Positions 1 through 10,750 of a stretch of DNA of 64,000 bases are shown piece after piece (position 1 is the first letter of the stretch; each line of letters begins with the position of its first letter). The DNA is taken from assembly GCA_003254905.1 (NCBI GenBank), contig QANU01052615.1, forward strand, positions 302,121 through 366,120. The letters run 5' to 3'. Made by a program: the position numbers and the translations under genes. The notes under the pieces were generated by a model, which did no database searches, was not told the DNA's origin, and saw only the letters and a program-made list of their open reading frames with translations. This stretch comes from Nissolia schottii (taxonomy: Eukaryota > Streptophyta > Magnoliopsida > Fabales > Fabaceae).

Positions 1-50
1 TTAAATGTTTAAATCTCTAAAACACATTTTCTTTTTCATGTGTGCTGTAG

Positions 51-389
51 GTTCAATTTTATGAGAGATTGTCACCTTTAGTCCCGCTGAAGGTTCCTCT
101 TGGATCCTTCTCTAATGTAAGAAAGGGTGATTGCATTATAACCTTTTCATGTCGGGATATATACAAGTTAAAGGTGAGCTCTTACATCTGTTTTCATTAT
201 TTTTGGAATTACCGGTTAATAGCGATTTCTGCCAATTCAATTGCATGTTTCTTGATTTAGATTTTTCACAATGGACTAACTAGTAAAAGTTGACATTCAT
301 ATTGCTCAGAAGAGAATTGAGAATCGAGGAAAACATCTTTGTTCTGTAGTACATGGTTCATTGCCACCGGAGACTCGAACAAGGCAGGC
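51..389 (+). pseudogene. SUV3: SUV3-like ATP-dependent RNA helicase, two exon fragments
   Basis: Two consecutive exons are readable. 51-173 (phase 0, after a tag acceptor, before a gtgagc donor) encodes QFYERLSPLVPL, then PLGSFSNVRKGDC and IYKLK. 310-389 (after tgctcag) encodes RIENRGKHLCSVVHGSLPPE followed by TRTRQ, then a possible gtaaac donor at 390. Both match the helicase core of plant SUV3, the mitochondrial/nuclear DExH-box RNA helicase of the RNA degradosome, in the right order and spacing. The exon that should follow (starting around ATMFND in SUV3 proteins) is not found downstream, so this is either a truncated or captured fragment or the tail of a rearranged gene entering from the left edge. 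The family match is from memory of the SUV3 core, not from a search. Confidence 0.7.
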
Positions 390-648
390 GTAAACTCCTA
401 CCTCTCTCTAAGAAGTTCTAGATTTCCCTGTTGAATCTCACTTATTTCATGGGAATCTGATCTTTACTTTTGCATTTTTCCTAAAAAATATTTATGCCAT
501 TTGTTTTGTTCTTTGTAAAACTCTGTTTATCATATTCATTGACAATAAATTTCATGCTGACTGTAATCGGTTTGTGTTAAGTGTTATTTCATGGCCTTGT
601 TAAGAAAATGCTACATATACTTTAGTTTAATGGTTTCTACAGTTTTAG

Positions 649-786
649 CAACTGCATCATCAGCAACAACTTGCTAAGCAGCGGCGGCAACAGATGGCTG
701 GGGCAGGAATGGGGCAAGTTTCGTCACAAGAAGGAGCAACAAACATTGGTGGAGGGGGCTTCATCAACCACGATCCTATGTTATGA
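649..786 (+). CDS. Gln-rich C-terminal exon of an unrecognised protein
   Basis: After a pyrimidine-rich tract and an AG acceptor (647-648) a 45-codon reading frame runs to TGA at 784-786. It begins QLHHQQQLAKQRRQQMAGAG, continues with a Gly-rich stretch (GGGGFINHD) and ends PML. The composition (Gln/Arg, then Gly) looks like the C-terminus of a nuclear or transcription-related protein, but I do not recognise the family. An alternative acceptor at 641-642 opens another frame ending at the TAA near 792, with less natural composition. It lies about 260 bases after the SUV3 exons in the same orientation. Whether they are spliced together, forming a chimaera, cannot be told from the sequence. Confidence 0.35.
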   Translation, partial: QLHHQQQLAKQRRQQMAGAGMGQVSSQEGATNIGGGGFINHDPML

Positions 787-1126
787 TATATAACAAGTTA
801 ATCACTTTGCTTTCTCGTGCATGTAGGTTTATTATTTCAGTTTATGTAAATGTTGAGATATGAGATGGACAAGTTGATTGTTGATTTGCACAAACCCCCA
901 GGAGCTGTAACTACAAATTAAGCATGTGCTTAGAATTTCATTTATTGTTTGAGTCATAAGTCATGACAATACTATTTATTTGTAAGTTTGTTGCGATTGA
1001 TTTGTTATCTCATATTCTTCTCTTAATTTGTTACTGCACTTGAATTGCTTATTTTCTATTTATCATGTGACAATTATTTTATGCTTAATAATAATTTTTA
1101 TGATATTATAAGGGTAACGTGAAAAA
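787..1126. other. 3'-flank, no gene seen
   Basis: AT-rich sequence after the Gln-rich exon stop; it could hold its 3' UTR. No other feature seen. Confidence 0.4.
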
Positions 1127-1397
1127 CACTAGCGACATATAGAGACGAATATTTCTTTGTAATGTAGAATTAAAATTAGCGACGGATAGAGACAGAAATA
1201 AAATAGCTACGGATAGTGATTGGAATTCTGTTGCTACAGTTTGCGATGGAATGACTCCTGTCGCTAAAATTTTAGCTAGGAGCAAATTTGCAATGACATT
1301 AGCGACTGGAATATCCTTTGTTATTTTATTTTTAGTGACGGAATTTAAGCTTTAGCGATGAATTTTTCCGTTGCTAAATACTGATTTTCTAATAGTG
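1127..1397. mobile_element. CACTA-type non-autonomous element (MITE)
   Basis: Starts with CACTAGCGACATATAGAGAC and ends with ...ACTGATTTTCTAATAGTG, so the ends are imperfect inverted repeats opening with CACTA. The inside is full of GCGACGGA / TAGCGAC type subterminal motifs in both orientations (for example near 1178, 1335 and 1355), which is the usual organisation of plant CACTA (En/Spm) termini. About 270 bp with no coding capacity. A clean 3-bp target duplication is not obvious. Confidence 0.6.
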
Positions 1398-1399
1398 TC

Positions 1400-2765
1400 T
1401 CTTTTATGTAGTTGTTATTTGAATTTTAGGAAAATAAATCTAAGAGGATCATTGAAGATTGGAAGAAGATAAGAGATAAGATTGAAGAAAAAATTTGAAG
1501 AGAGGATTTGGATCAAAAAAGATAAATTTGAATGTGATTTGTAAAGATTTAGGTGAAAATATATGCTGAAACTTTTTTTTATACTGAATTTGTCACAAAT
1601 TTTGCACATTTATTAAGAATTAATCTCGACTTGGCTCCAACTACAAAGTTTTAGATATTTCTTTTATATTTAATTAGAGACTTGGATCAGCTCAATCAGA
1701 TATGTAGCACAAGTTATGCTATTTTTACTATCGCAGTACAATGTTGTCAAAAAATTCGTATTTCAGCGTTTTGTTGAATTAATTCTGGGTCCATACTCTA
1801 TAAATACAACCTCAATGATCCCAAAGAAGGGGAGAATCATATTTGAAGAGGAGGCAACCCTAGGAGAGCTTCCAGGTGCCAAGACGAAGATTTTTGGGGT
1901 GTGACGCGATGAGGGAGAGATCCCAATTTGTTCCCAAGTTAAGTCTTCACCATTATTCTTCCATGGAACCTTTAGTTTATGGTTTTGTTTTGTTTTCTTC
2001 TCCTTCTTCCATTATGAACTAGGTCCTTACTAGAGCATTTGATGTAACAGTTTCTTTGATGATGTTATTATAAAACCTCTTCATTATCAATTTTTCTATC
2101 GGTGTTAATTAAGTTTTTATGAATTGTTCTTAATGCTTTCGATTAACTAACCATTAATCGAATGAATTATTGTCTTGCATAAATTTGAGAAAAGGAAACG
2201 CGAAAGTGCTCTGTTATAGAAACCATAGGTTGAGCGAAAATCTGAGAGGAATAAAGTAACCTATGTGGTCGTGTATGTGAAATTCACAAATCATTCATGC
2301 TTTTAATAGATTAGGTAAAGATAATCGTTCGACCTTGAAAGAGGCTTATGATTAGGATAGGAACTCCGACCATTAGTTAACTAGATTAATAATTAAATAA
2401 CAATGTTTTAGGATAATTGTGCGTGTTTGTCTATGAACACACGAGTATAGAGTAGGTGAAGTCAATTGCTATAGTATCCATCTCCTTAACCTTTCTCACC
2501 TTCTATTTAGTTGTTATTTTTCATTTATTATTTATATATCTTGTTTTATTATCTTTACAACCAATTTTCCAAAACTCTTCCAATCAATTTAATAAGTTAC
2601 TTGTCAATTAAAATCTAATGGAATATTATCTTTGTGGGTTCGACAACTTGAGTTTTAATACTCACTCTTATTACTTGTACAAATTAATGCACTTGCTAGT
2701 GTTGCAGAATTCACATCAAACGCATGTCATTTTCGCTACGTACTACTATTCACATGACCTCATTT
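1400..2765 (+). mobile_element. LTR-retrotransposon remnant (LTR/leader-like)
   Basis: No gene. A TATA-like ctataaataca at about 1798 is followed by a transcript-like region with no long ORF. Near 2630-2700 comes a stretch containing gggttcgacaacttgag and atgcacttgctagtgttgc, which resembles the U5/leader end of plant Ty3-gypsy (Athila/Tat-like) LTRs. No PBS, gag or pol follows, so it would be a decayed solo-LTR-like piece. Assignment is by resemblance only. Confidence 0.35.
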
Positions 2766-2782
2766 TAACAAAATATTAGTTA

Positions 2783-2825
<43 letters not shown>
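2766..2825. repeat. (TA)n microsatellite
   Basis: About 60 bases of uninterrupted TA dinucleotides, ending at an ambiguous base (N at 2826) that probably reflects an assembly or collapse problem. Confidence 0.95.
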
Positions 2826-2848
2826 NCTAAGGGGGGGAAATACGGGAT

Positions 2849-3258
2849 GTTACATGGACAACCTTATATGCCCATTTGATTGGTTTTAGTAAAGTCTGAT
2901 GGTTCACTCTACCAAAATACTAAAAGTCTCGTAATCGACTAATATTTATAATCACAATAAACTCCCTCATAATTAGCTACCCAACATTTATGGGATTGAA
3001 ACCTCTGGTCAGTAACTATTATAAAGCTCAATAATCGATTGCACTCTACACCATTATTGTTGAAGTTATGGTCGCTTGGTCATTTAGTAAGTGCTCAGCC
3101 ATTGACACTTCAACATTCTAGGCTATAAAGGACATGTTCTAATCCAATCTTGACACTCCTAACACTTAAGACCTTAGTCAATCTTTTGTTTGGTCAGACC
3201 TTTCAATTGGCCAATCAGACTCTCTTAATTTTGGCTGGAACATCTGGCGCCATTTGTG
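2849..3258 (+). mobile_element. LTR (2849-3242) plus primer-binding-like site of a gypsy element
   Basis: The stretch begins TGTTACATGGACAACC and ends GGCTGGAACA (TG...CA rule). It is directly followed by tctggcgccatttgtg (3243-3258), which has the ggcgcc core seen in primer-binding regions of many plant Ty3-gypsy elements. No gag-pol follows; the element is truncated or decayed downstream. Confidence 0.5.
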
Positions 3259-3795
3259 CGAAAAGGCAAAACTTTTCCTATTACCACTTTTCTGATCAAC
3301 ATTCACTATAATCATTCACCAAGTATACCATTGGAGGTCATGATGATAACCTTTCGAATGCTCTACATATTTTCCTACCATCATTCACAGATCTCCACAA
3401 AAGTTGTGCTCTCCCCCAATGATTTTTTTTTCTTTTGTTATACATTCGTTGTCTTTAAAAATCTAATTCACCATATGGGGTGTTGTTTGTTCGATCGAAA
3501 TTTCTCTATCTCTACGGGGTGTCGTTTGTTCGATCAAAATTTCTCTATCCACCCAGAGGGGTGCCATGAAAAATTCATCCATACGGGGTGCTGTGTAAAA
3601 TTCACCTATACGGGCTGCCATTTGACTGATCAAAACTTCTATACTCATCCATACGAGGTGCCATTTGTCCAATCGGAATTACTCTGTGGCCATCGAAGTT
3701 TCATGTTATCCTCGCATTGTCACTCTGCTGTAAACATCGATAATTGCTACCTTGAAACTACTGGGACCCAAAAGGTACTATGAAAGAATTATGAA
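3259..3795. repeat. Decayed internal region with degenerate tandem repeats (about 3475-3680)
   Basis: A motif of the type acggggtgccgtttgttcga recurs about five times (near 3477, 3516, 3560, 3592, 3615, 3655), each time followed by a variant of tcaaaatttctctatcc. Open in one frame but low-complexity and repeat-driven. Probably the leader region of the preceding LTR element. Confidence 0.45.
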
Positions 3796-3939
3796 TTATG
3801 AACTCGTTATTTCTCCATTCAACATGTTCGAAATTGTGGGAGTATTTAAATGATACAAATTGCATGTATATTTGTGAGTGATTAACATCTTTCCATTAAG
3901 GTGTATGGAAACTTTATTATGATCAAATATGAACATTTC

Positions 3940-4410
3940 AAAGACATAAATTTTTGAACTTATGCGCACAAACTTTTTAATAATAAAAAACAAAGAATAA
4001 GATAAAAATTGAAAACAAACATGAAGGAAAAAAAAACTTTGATGCTCAAATATACAAACTTTTGAATAAATATATACAAACTTTTGAATGACAAAAAAAA
4101 ATATGATGAAAATGAAAATGAAGATGATGAGAAAAACTTTGGTGTTCACATACACAAACTTTTAAATAAGTATACATAAATTTTTCTACAAACATACACT
4201 TTTAAACAACAAAAATAAAAAATATGACGAAAATAAAAATGAAAATCAAAACTTTGAGATCGATAACATTTTGCGAAGAAGAAAAAAAATGAAGGGGGAA
4301 AAGGGTAGAAAATAAGAAAAAAAAAAATGGAGAAGAATAAAAAACTATGAAGAATAGTGTGAGAGGGAGAGTGGGTGAGAGGAAAGAGAACATAAAAATT
4401 AAATGCAGCC
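3940..4410 (-). mobile_element. TTTGTGCA-motif element, member 1, with purine-rich tail
   Basis: Read on the minus strand, variants of AAAAGTTTGTGTA occur in adjacent pairs about 22 nt apart (4055-4100, 4150-4210), followed at 4260-4400 by a strongly purine-rich (GA) tract. The same combination (phased motif plus GA-rich stretch) occurs in other members at 9160-10362 and 46228-47822. Ends not defined here. Confidence 0.4.
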
Positions 4411-5084
4411 AAAATTTTAATGGTAAACAGACTATTTTTGAAAAATTATATAGTAGATACTCTTCAAACACGGAATTTTAGTTTTAGCATTTTAACATTT
4501 GGAAGTATGTTCGGTACCCATTTTTTGTGAAGAGTATCTAATTAATTGTTAATATTAAGTCTTATGTTCTATTTTTTTTTAAATTATTAAATAATAATGA
4601 TTTTATTATTAAATGTAAACCACTCAATTATAAAAAATTACCGATATTTTCTAAAAGTGCCAAAGGAAAACCATAATGTTTTAGTCCATGAATAATTAAA
4701 TTTTAATAGATTGGCCTCTACAAAAAATACTTACACATTAGTTTTTGAGAAGAATTAATAGATTAAGAATCAAAGCCTATTACAAATTAAAGATTAATGT
4801 ATATGTAAACTTTTTTAAGACTAATTTAATAAGTCCTAATTCTTTTAGAACTAAAATATAGTTTGCAGAAAACTATCTTCTGTCTTGAGGACACAGCATT
4901 ATTTACTTTTGCATAAATCAGTGTCGTTTTAGCGTGACCAAAAGAAAAACAAAATTTACCTACTTACTTTTGGATCACCAATTTAATAAAGATTCATAAT
5001 TAAGATGTTATGTATATCCTAGGATAGTAAAATTACAATTTTCATTATGTCGCTTGTTATTAATCAGTTTACTTGGCATGTGTT
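4411..5084. other. AT-rich intergenic, nothing recognised
   Basis: Only a short inverted repeat is visible (gatactcttcaaacac near 4456 against ttgtgaagagtatct near 4526). No gene-like ORF. Confidence 0.5.
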
Positions 5085-5630
5085 TAGCGAACTCAGTGAG
5101 TCACAGATACAAGTTTAGGTGACCCACAATTCCTTGATATACCATACAAGTTTAGCATACCTTTTCTCTTATACTACAATGAATCAATCCTAGCGAAGCA
5201 TGTTGGGAACTCGTTCCTCCTGACTGAGATTGAAACTCGTCTCTCCCCGACCCCTCAGATTGGAGGTGGACAGTTTTATATATCACTTATCAGTATCAAT
5301 CAGTATAACTCAGCTTTTAGTACGATTCAACATACTCAGTGTTAATTATTTAATTATTGTCTAATACTTTTACAATTTAGTTAAATTATGTCTATATGCC
5401 TTACTTGCCTCTATGAGTTAGTGAGCTCCACTTTGACTATGTTAGCTTATTTTCTGATATTTGTTCTATTATTTAATTAATGAATTCATTTGTAAGCCAG
5501 AGGGTATTTATTCAGATTCAATATAATTTAATATTTATTAATCATGTGAATGATAGTTTTAATCATGTCAGAACTTCTGTAGGGAAAATGTCTATACGTG
5601 CTATCACTCTCGGATTTAGGGCGTGACAGA
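5085..5630. mobile_element. Possible 3' part of an LTR
   Basis: Non-coding stretch ending in ggatttagggcgtgaca, resembling the 3' terminus of gypsy (Tekay-like) LTRs. The 5' end is not recognisable. Weak call. Confidence 0.3.
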
Positions 5631-5667
5631 CTCATCTTCAAAATGAAGTCTTTATGAGTAGAGATTT

Positions 5668-6565
5668 TGAAGATGTTTTGAATAAAAAGACGAGTTGAAC
5701 TCAAGCATGAATCATATAAGAGATTTTATTAAATATAAGATAAATTGGTTACAAGGATAACTTATTTAGATAAGAACAAAATAAAGACAAACCTAAACTT
5801 ATGAAAAAGATAAAACAAACAACTAAATTTAAATTTCAACAAACTCTAATAACTTAATTGTTATTCTTTACTTTATTATCGCTTCAAACTTGACGTTGCT
5901 ATGCAAATGACATGTTTGGATCATGACAACAACGAAAATGAACAGTGAACCCAAATCATGGTGGTGAAAGAGAAGAATCTTGATAGGAAGAAATCTTGCC
6001 AACAAGATCATGAGAAACGATCATGAAACACCAAATGTGAAAATGAAAAGCAACGTGAATTAACGACCAAATCCTCTTGTAAATTTGCATGTCGATGGTC
6101 AGACGAGACTCTTAAGACAACTTGTGAACCATGCTCGAACAAGGAAATGAAATATGCGCTGGGGTCAACAGCCACAAATGAGATGGTTAAACCTTTTGCC
6201 AAGGGACATGCACATATGATGGGAGAGACTATTGGGAGGGGCACTGGAGCCAACAAGGTTGATGGGCATTGGATTTTCTCCATTTAAAGAGACACCAAGT
6301 ACTATAGTGTTAAGTTTGACGTTATCCCTTAAAAAAGTTCTGATACGATGGAGATGTTTTGAATAGAAAAGTTGGTTAAACTCATGTGTAAGTCATACTA
6401 GAGATGTTATTAAATAGATAAACTAGTTACAAAAATAATTAATTCAGATAAGAACAAAATAAAAATAAGCCTAGACTTATGGAACAAAGAAACAAATAAA
6501 TTTAAACTCTAACAAACTAATTTAAATCCTAATAACTTAATGGTTATCTTTTATACTATGTTTGA
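5668..6565 (-). mobile_element. TRIM-like element: two about 220-bp direct repeats around about 450 bp
   Basis: The segment at about 5668-5890 (gaagatgttttgaataaa ... aacttaattgttatt) recurs degenerately at about 6348-6560 (ggagatgttttgaataga ... aacttaatggttatc). Directly before the right copy is agttctgatacgatgg; on the minus strand this reads close to TGGTATCAGA, the tRNA-iMet primer-binding signature. Short LTR-like repeats, a PBS-like site and no gag-pol fit a terminal-repeat retrotransposon in miniature on the minus strand. The 91-codon minus ORF at 6008-6283 has no family I recognise. Target duplication not determined. Confidence 0.45.
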
Positions 6566-7231
6566 ATGTTCGTTCATTGACGGAATGGGTTAGAACTAGT
6601 AGGATTGGACTGGAAAGGGAAGGGAATGATCAAAACCATGTTACCTTCCTGATTGTTTTGAAGATTAATAAGGGAACATTCATTTTGTTATTCTGTAATT
6701 CTTTTTCAAGCAAAAAATGAACATTCATTTTATTTTTGGAATAACAAAATATTCAATTGGTACACACAAAACTTTTTAAATCTCTCAACTAAACCTCAAA
6801 ATAGTCACAAGACATTTTTTTTAAAAATAATTAAAGAGGCTCAAACCCACTGTAATCCGGGGAGCAATGGTACCAAATGTAGAAGGTTCATACAAAAAAA
6901 GGAAAAGAAAAAAGAACCAAGGCTATCAAGTTTAATAGGTCCGGTGCTCATGTGCACATAGCAGCACAAGCAAACCGGATGACTGACAGCAAAAGCATAA
7001 AACTAAGATAAAATAAATGATAGAAGGAACATAATTAGAAGCACCATTCATTCAGTTAGATAGTAGCGTGATGGCATGAGGAAGCAAGCATGCCTGCATT
7101 CCATACAAAAGCCCTCACCTGCAGTCAGAATCAAACCAAGAATAGTCCAGAGGATACTCCCCTGACTCTAGCAGCAACCAAAAACAGAGATGGAGAGGAA
7201 ATGGGAGCTGATTTGCTTTGTTTTGGCGCCA
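6566..7231. other. Intergenic, nothing recognised
   Basis: No coding or repeat structure that I can support. Confidence 0.5.
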
Positions 7232-7860
7232 TCAAACTTTTACTCCGACCATGCTCTGACATTTTCCGAGTTTTGAAGGAATGAAGACTTCTGGTTGGAA
7301 AGGCAATTTGACACACCATGCTTTGGTCCAGTAGCCCAGGCGATGGAGGATAGATTCCGCCTCCAGTTCCCATTGCGGCTTACAATTGTCAAACACCATT
7401 TTGTCTCTTAACCACCAAATTGACCGTAAAACCACAAAAAAATAGGCTTGTCCATAGCTTCAGGTCAAAGCCTGTGAAGGGAGCACCTATCCAAGCGTCG
7501 TAGAAAGGAATCAGTTCTAGAGGGAGACACCATTTCAGGTTCCATTGGTTAGCACAATATGACCAAAGAAATGTGGAGACTAGGCAGGAGAAGAACAGGT
7601 GCTGAAGAGTTTCTTCTTGATTGTTGCAAAAGACACATAAGCTATCATTGGATTGCAGGCAGTTGATACTCTTCAACCTTGATTTTGTGTTGAGGCGACC
7701 TTGTAAGATGAACCATGTTAACAATTCTGCCTTAGGAGGGGCTAGCCCTTTCCATGCTCATAGTCCCGCTCGCCACTCAGTTGAGTTTTCCACCATTGAT
7801 TTGAAAACCTGCAAAGAAAATGTTGAAACTGAAAAGATACCCGAAGGATTGTGATTCCAT
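7232..7860 (-). pseudogene. LINE ORF2 C-terminal remnant (zf-RVT domain)
   Basis: On the minus strand a reading frame gives LLTWFILQGRLNTKSRLKS, then SLCVFCNNQEETLQHLFFSC and FLWSYCANQW. This is the reverse-transcriptase zinc-binding (zf-RVT) signature found at the C-terminus of plant LINE ORF2 proteins (Cys pair C-x2-C followed by His and Cys). Upstream, in another segment, SGIFSVSTFSLQVF fits the preceding linker. Downstream, a different frame continues with SIWWLRDKMVFDN, the usual tail after zf-RVT, so there is at least one frameshift. No reverse-transcriptase core is present: a 5'-truncated, dead copy. Confidence 0.7.
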
Positions 7861-7879
7861 ATGCACTCAAGGATTGTGA

Positions 7880-8080
7880 TTCCATATGCAAAGAAAATAG
7901 TCACAAGACATGTTTTAGCTCCATGAATAAGAAACAGCGGCTTGCCAGTCTGCTGACAAATATGTGACCCACAGAAGGAGATGAGGCTTCCTCTTCCATA
8001 TTTTCTCTTACACCCAAATATGATAAGGATAACCTGCCATGCCAGGCTTAGTATAACGATATTGGCTACACACATATGGA
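7880..8080 (-). pseudogene. DUF4220 gene fragment
   Basis: The minus-strand frame ending near 7985 contains VILSLAWQVILIIFGCKRKY and GRGSLISF. This parallels the first transmembrane/basic segment of the intact DUF4220 gene at 10751-13479 (LLLQIILIYLGSRRKY). After about 30 residues the similarity is lost and the frame enters LINE sequence. It looks like a decayed second copy of the family interrupted by the LINE remnant. Confidence 0.5.
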
Positions 8081-9159
8081 AAGAAGTATTTGGAGATTTA
8101 ATGGTCTTCTATGAGATGGAGTCTCTTCCTTTTGATGCTTGTCTTCCCTTAGTTGTTCCCTTAGTTGCTACTTTCAATTTGGGAAACATTTTGAGTTCTG
8201 ATACTACATATGATGTAATATAACTGTTAAACATGGTTGTGTTTGTGTGACTATTTGGTTTGCCTTTTCTATTCTGCACTCTTGATAGTATTTCCTGTTT
8301 GAATATACCATTATGAAACCACTATTAATGTGTGGTTGGGATATTATTTTGTATCTTTTTTCAGTTTCAAGTTTCATACCTTCTTTTGGTCTTCTCGTCC
8401 CTAGTAGCCAACCCCCTTTTCACTCAGGCTCTTCTCGCTTGTGCATAGCAATCAGGAAAATTTTAAATAGTCCCCAAAAAAAAAAGGATGAAATGTCTAC
8501 CCCACCCCGCCAAGTTGGTTTCGTTTTCTCATCCCTTCGTTTGAGTGGTATTTGTGAGCAGGTTTGATGGTCAATTATCAAACATTGTGCAACGCTCTAC
8601 TTAGAGGGTATATTTGAAATCAAATAATATGGAAATGATTTGATTTGTTAATCAATTTTTATGTTTGTCACTTTAAAAAAATGTAATTGATTTGATTTAC
8701 TAAGTCTATGAGAATATAAGTTGTTTACATTAGAAATTTTATTATGTTTGTAAGAATTTGGGTAAAATTGAATTCATTTTATTTTTAACATAAAAGACTA
8801 TTTTTCAAACTCTATCCTCTTCATTAAAAGATTTTTTTCAAAAGATATTTTTTTTTAAAAAAATTCCAAAAAAATTCAAAAAAATATTTTATTTATTTTT
8901 GAAAAAATATATTTTTTCAAAAAATTATTTTAAAAATATTTTTAATTCCTATTTTAATATGAGTAAAAATATAAATTAATCAAACTAAATTAAATCAATT
9001 TTTATTTTAATAAATTCTAAACATGGTTATTAATTTTTAAATTTCATTCCATTCTACTCAAATCATTTATCCTTTTATTTGATTCTAAATGCCAGAAAGT
9101 ACTTTCCCATTAAAGAAGTGTAACGGGTTGACACTGATTGCGACATATATTGGTTCAGA
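8081..9159. other. Intergenic; very AT-rich block at 8810-8960
   Basis: No gene. The stretch at about 8162-8230 resembles the downstream end of the exon-like block found 3' of both NLR copies (cttt caatttgg, aaacattt, gatgtaat shared). 8860-8960 is almost pure A/T. Confidence 0.4.
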
Positions 9160-10362
9160 AATGCTCCATGTACACCTATAAACCATACACCCGTATATAC
9201 ACCAGTCTTTTATACGTTTTTATGCACAATTAATGATAATTATACGTATAGCGTATAACTATACACAACGCGCGCGCGCCCAATCCCGAACTCGTTCTCG
9301 TCGTCGTTTTCACCCATCATCTTCAACCTCTCGTCATCGTCGTCGCCGCCGTTGTCATCGTCGTCGTCGTCGCCGTTGTCGTCGTCGTCATCGGCATCGG
9401 CATCCTCTGTCCTCCTCTGAACCAAAACGCGAGCTCCATGGAAACCACAATCCTCCATGGAAATCAAAGTCGCAAGTGCAATTCCACAATCAAAGCATAT
9501 ACAATCGTAATCTCATTTAGTTAGTGATCGAAAATGATAATACAAGAATCTGTGGCAATTTTTCGTCACTTTTTGATGAATTCCATGGAGAGTTTTTGAT
9601 TTGGTGACGTTGCTGTGAAATTACAGTGTTCTGAAGTTTTATAACACAGAAAATAAAATGTGCAAACTTTATATGGGCGTATGTGCAAACATTAAGTGAA
9701 CATATGTGCAAACATTATTCACAGGGCCATAGAAATGTTTTTGTTAAGGGAGATGATGTGCATTTTGGCACATTCTCAACATTTCAACAAATAATCCATA
9801 AAACACTATAATTTGTTGACACAAATTGAATTTTTATTTACTATATGATTAAATATTAGATTGTGTAATATAATCATTATTTGTGTATCACAAATGCATA
9901 AAAATGCAGAATTTGATGTATTGCAGAATTGTGCAAACTTTATATGGGCATATGTGCAAACATTAAATGGGCGTATGTGCAAACATTATCACAGGTCACA
10001 GCATAAGTTATGTATATCTTGTTCCTTCCCTTCTTCCTGTCAATTATGTTTTGGTTTTTTTTGAACTTTTTCTTTTTTAGTTAAAATATGATAACAAGCA
10101 GCAACATCTTCAATCACTCATCTCTCTAACAAATCTTAGATCTTGCGCATGAAATCACAGAGAACGTTGGGGTCAAAGAGAACGACGAGGTCGAAGAGGA
10201 CGACGGGCAATGAACAACGAAAATTTTCGAGAAAGAGAACGAAGCGTGGGTTCACGCGCGTGTTGGTGAGAGTGGGAGAAAGAGTGGATGAAACGGTTAT
10301 TTGTGTATTCTAATACGGGTGTATGTATAGTGTATGATATATGGGTGTACATGTAGTATAAC
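9160..10362. mobile_element. TIR element with phased TGTGCAAA arrays, member 2
   Basis: Left end ccatgtacacctataaacca (about 9166) is inversely repeated at the right end (tatgggtgtacatgtagt, about 10340-10358), and cataca/acccgtat motifs also recur inverted near both ends. Inside, a 23-nt unit starting TGTGCAAACTTTATATGGGC is repeated at 9660-9718 and again at 9931-9989. A (CGT)n-rich block lies at 9297-9400 and a GA-rich block at 10150-10290. No transposase. The Arg-rich and Asp-rich ORFs over the CGT block are composition artefacts. Confidence 0.5.
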
Positions 10363-10750
10363 TGATACTGGTTGCATATTGTATGGCATCTCTACATAAC
10401 AATGGAAATATCATATTTCAAGTTATCTAGATATACCCTTTAGATAATATGATAAGATGTGTACGTTTTTTTTTCCCCTTTCAATTTACGTTCTCTCTCA
10501 ACGTATATTGACTCCACAACAATAATTACTTTAGGGTTACATTTTTTTCTTATATCTATTTCTCTACGAAGCGTAAAAAAACAAAAGAAGCTATATTTTT
10601 TTATTGTTACAATTTACAAAAAAATTACAAAGTACATGTTGAACCTTAACACGCACGAATTCATTCGGAAATAATAACATGTGCATTATTGAACCTTATT
10701 ATTTGAGTGCGAGAAGTGCAATGCAGGAACTTAAGAGAAAAAAGAAAAGA
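10363..10750. other. Intergenic; 3' flank of the DUF4220/DUF594 gene
   Basis: AT-rich, no gene seen. Confidence 0.4.

Noticed and set aside
9233-9520. Arg/His-rich ORF and its Asp-rich antisense
   Set aside because: Pure product of a (CGT)n-rich stretch inside a TE.
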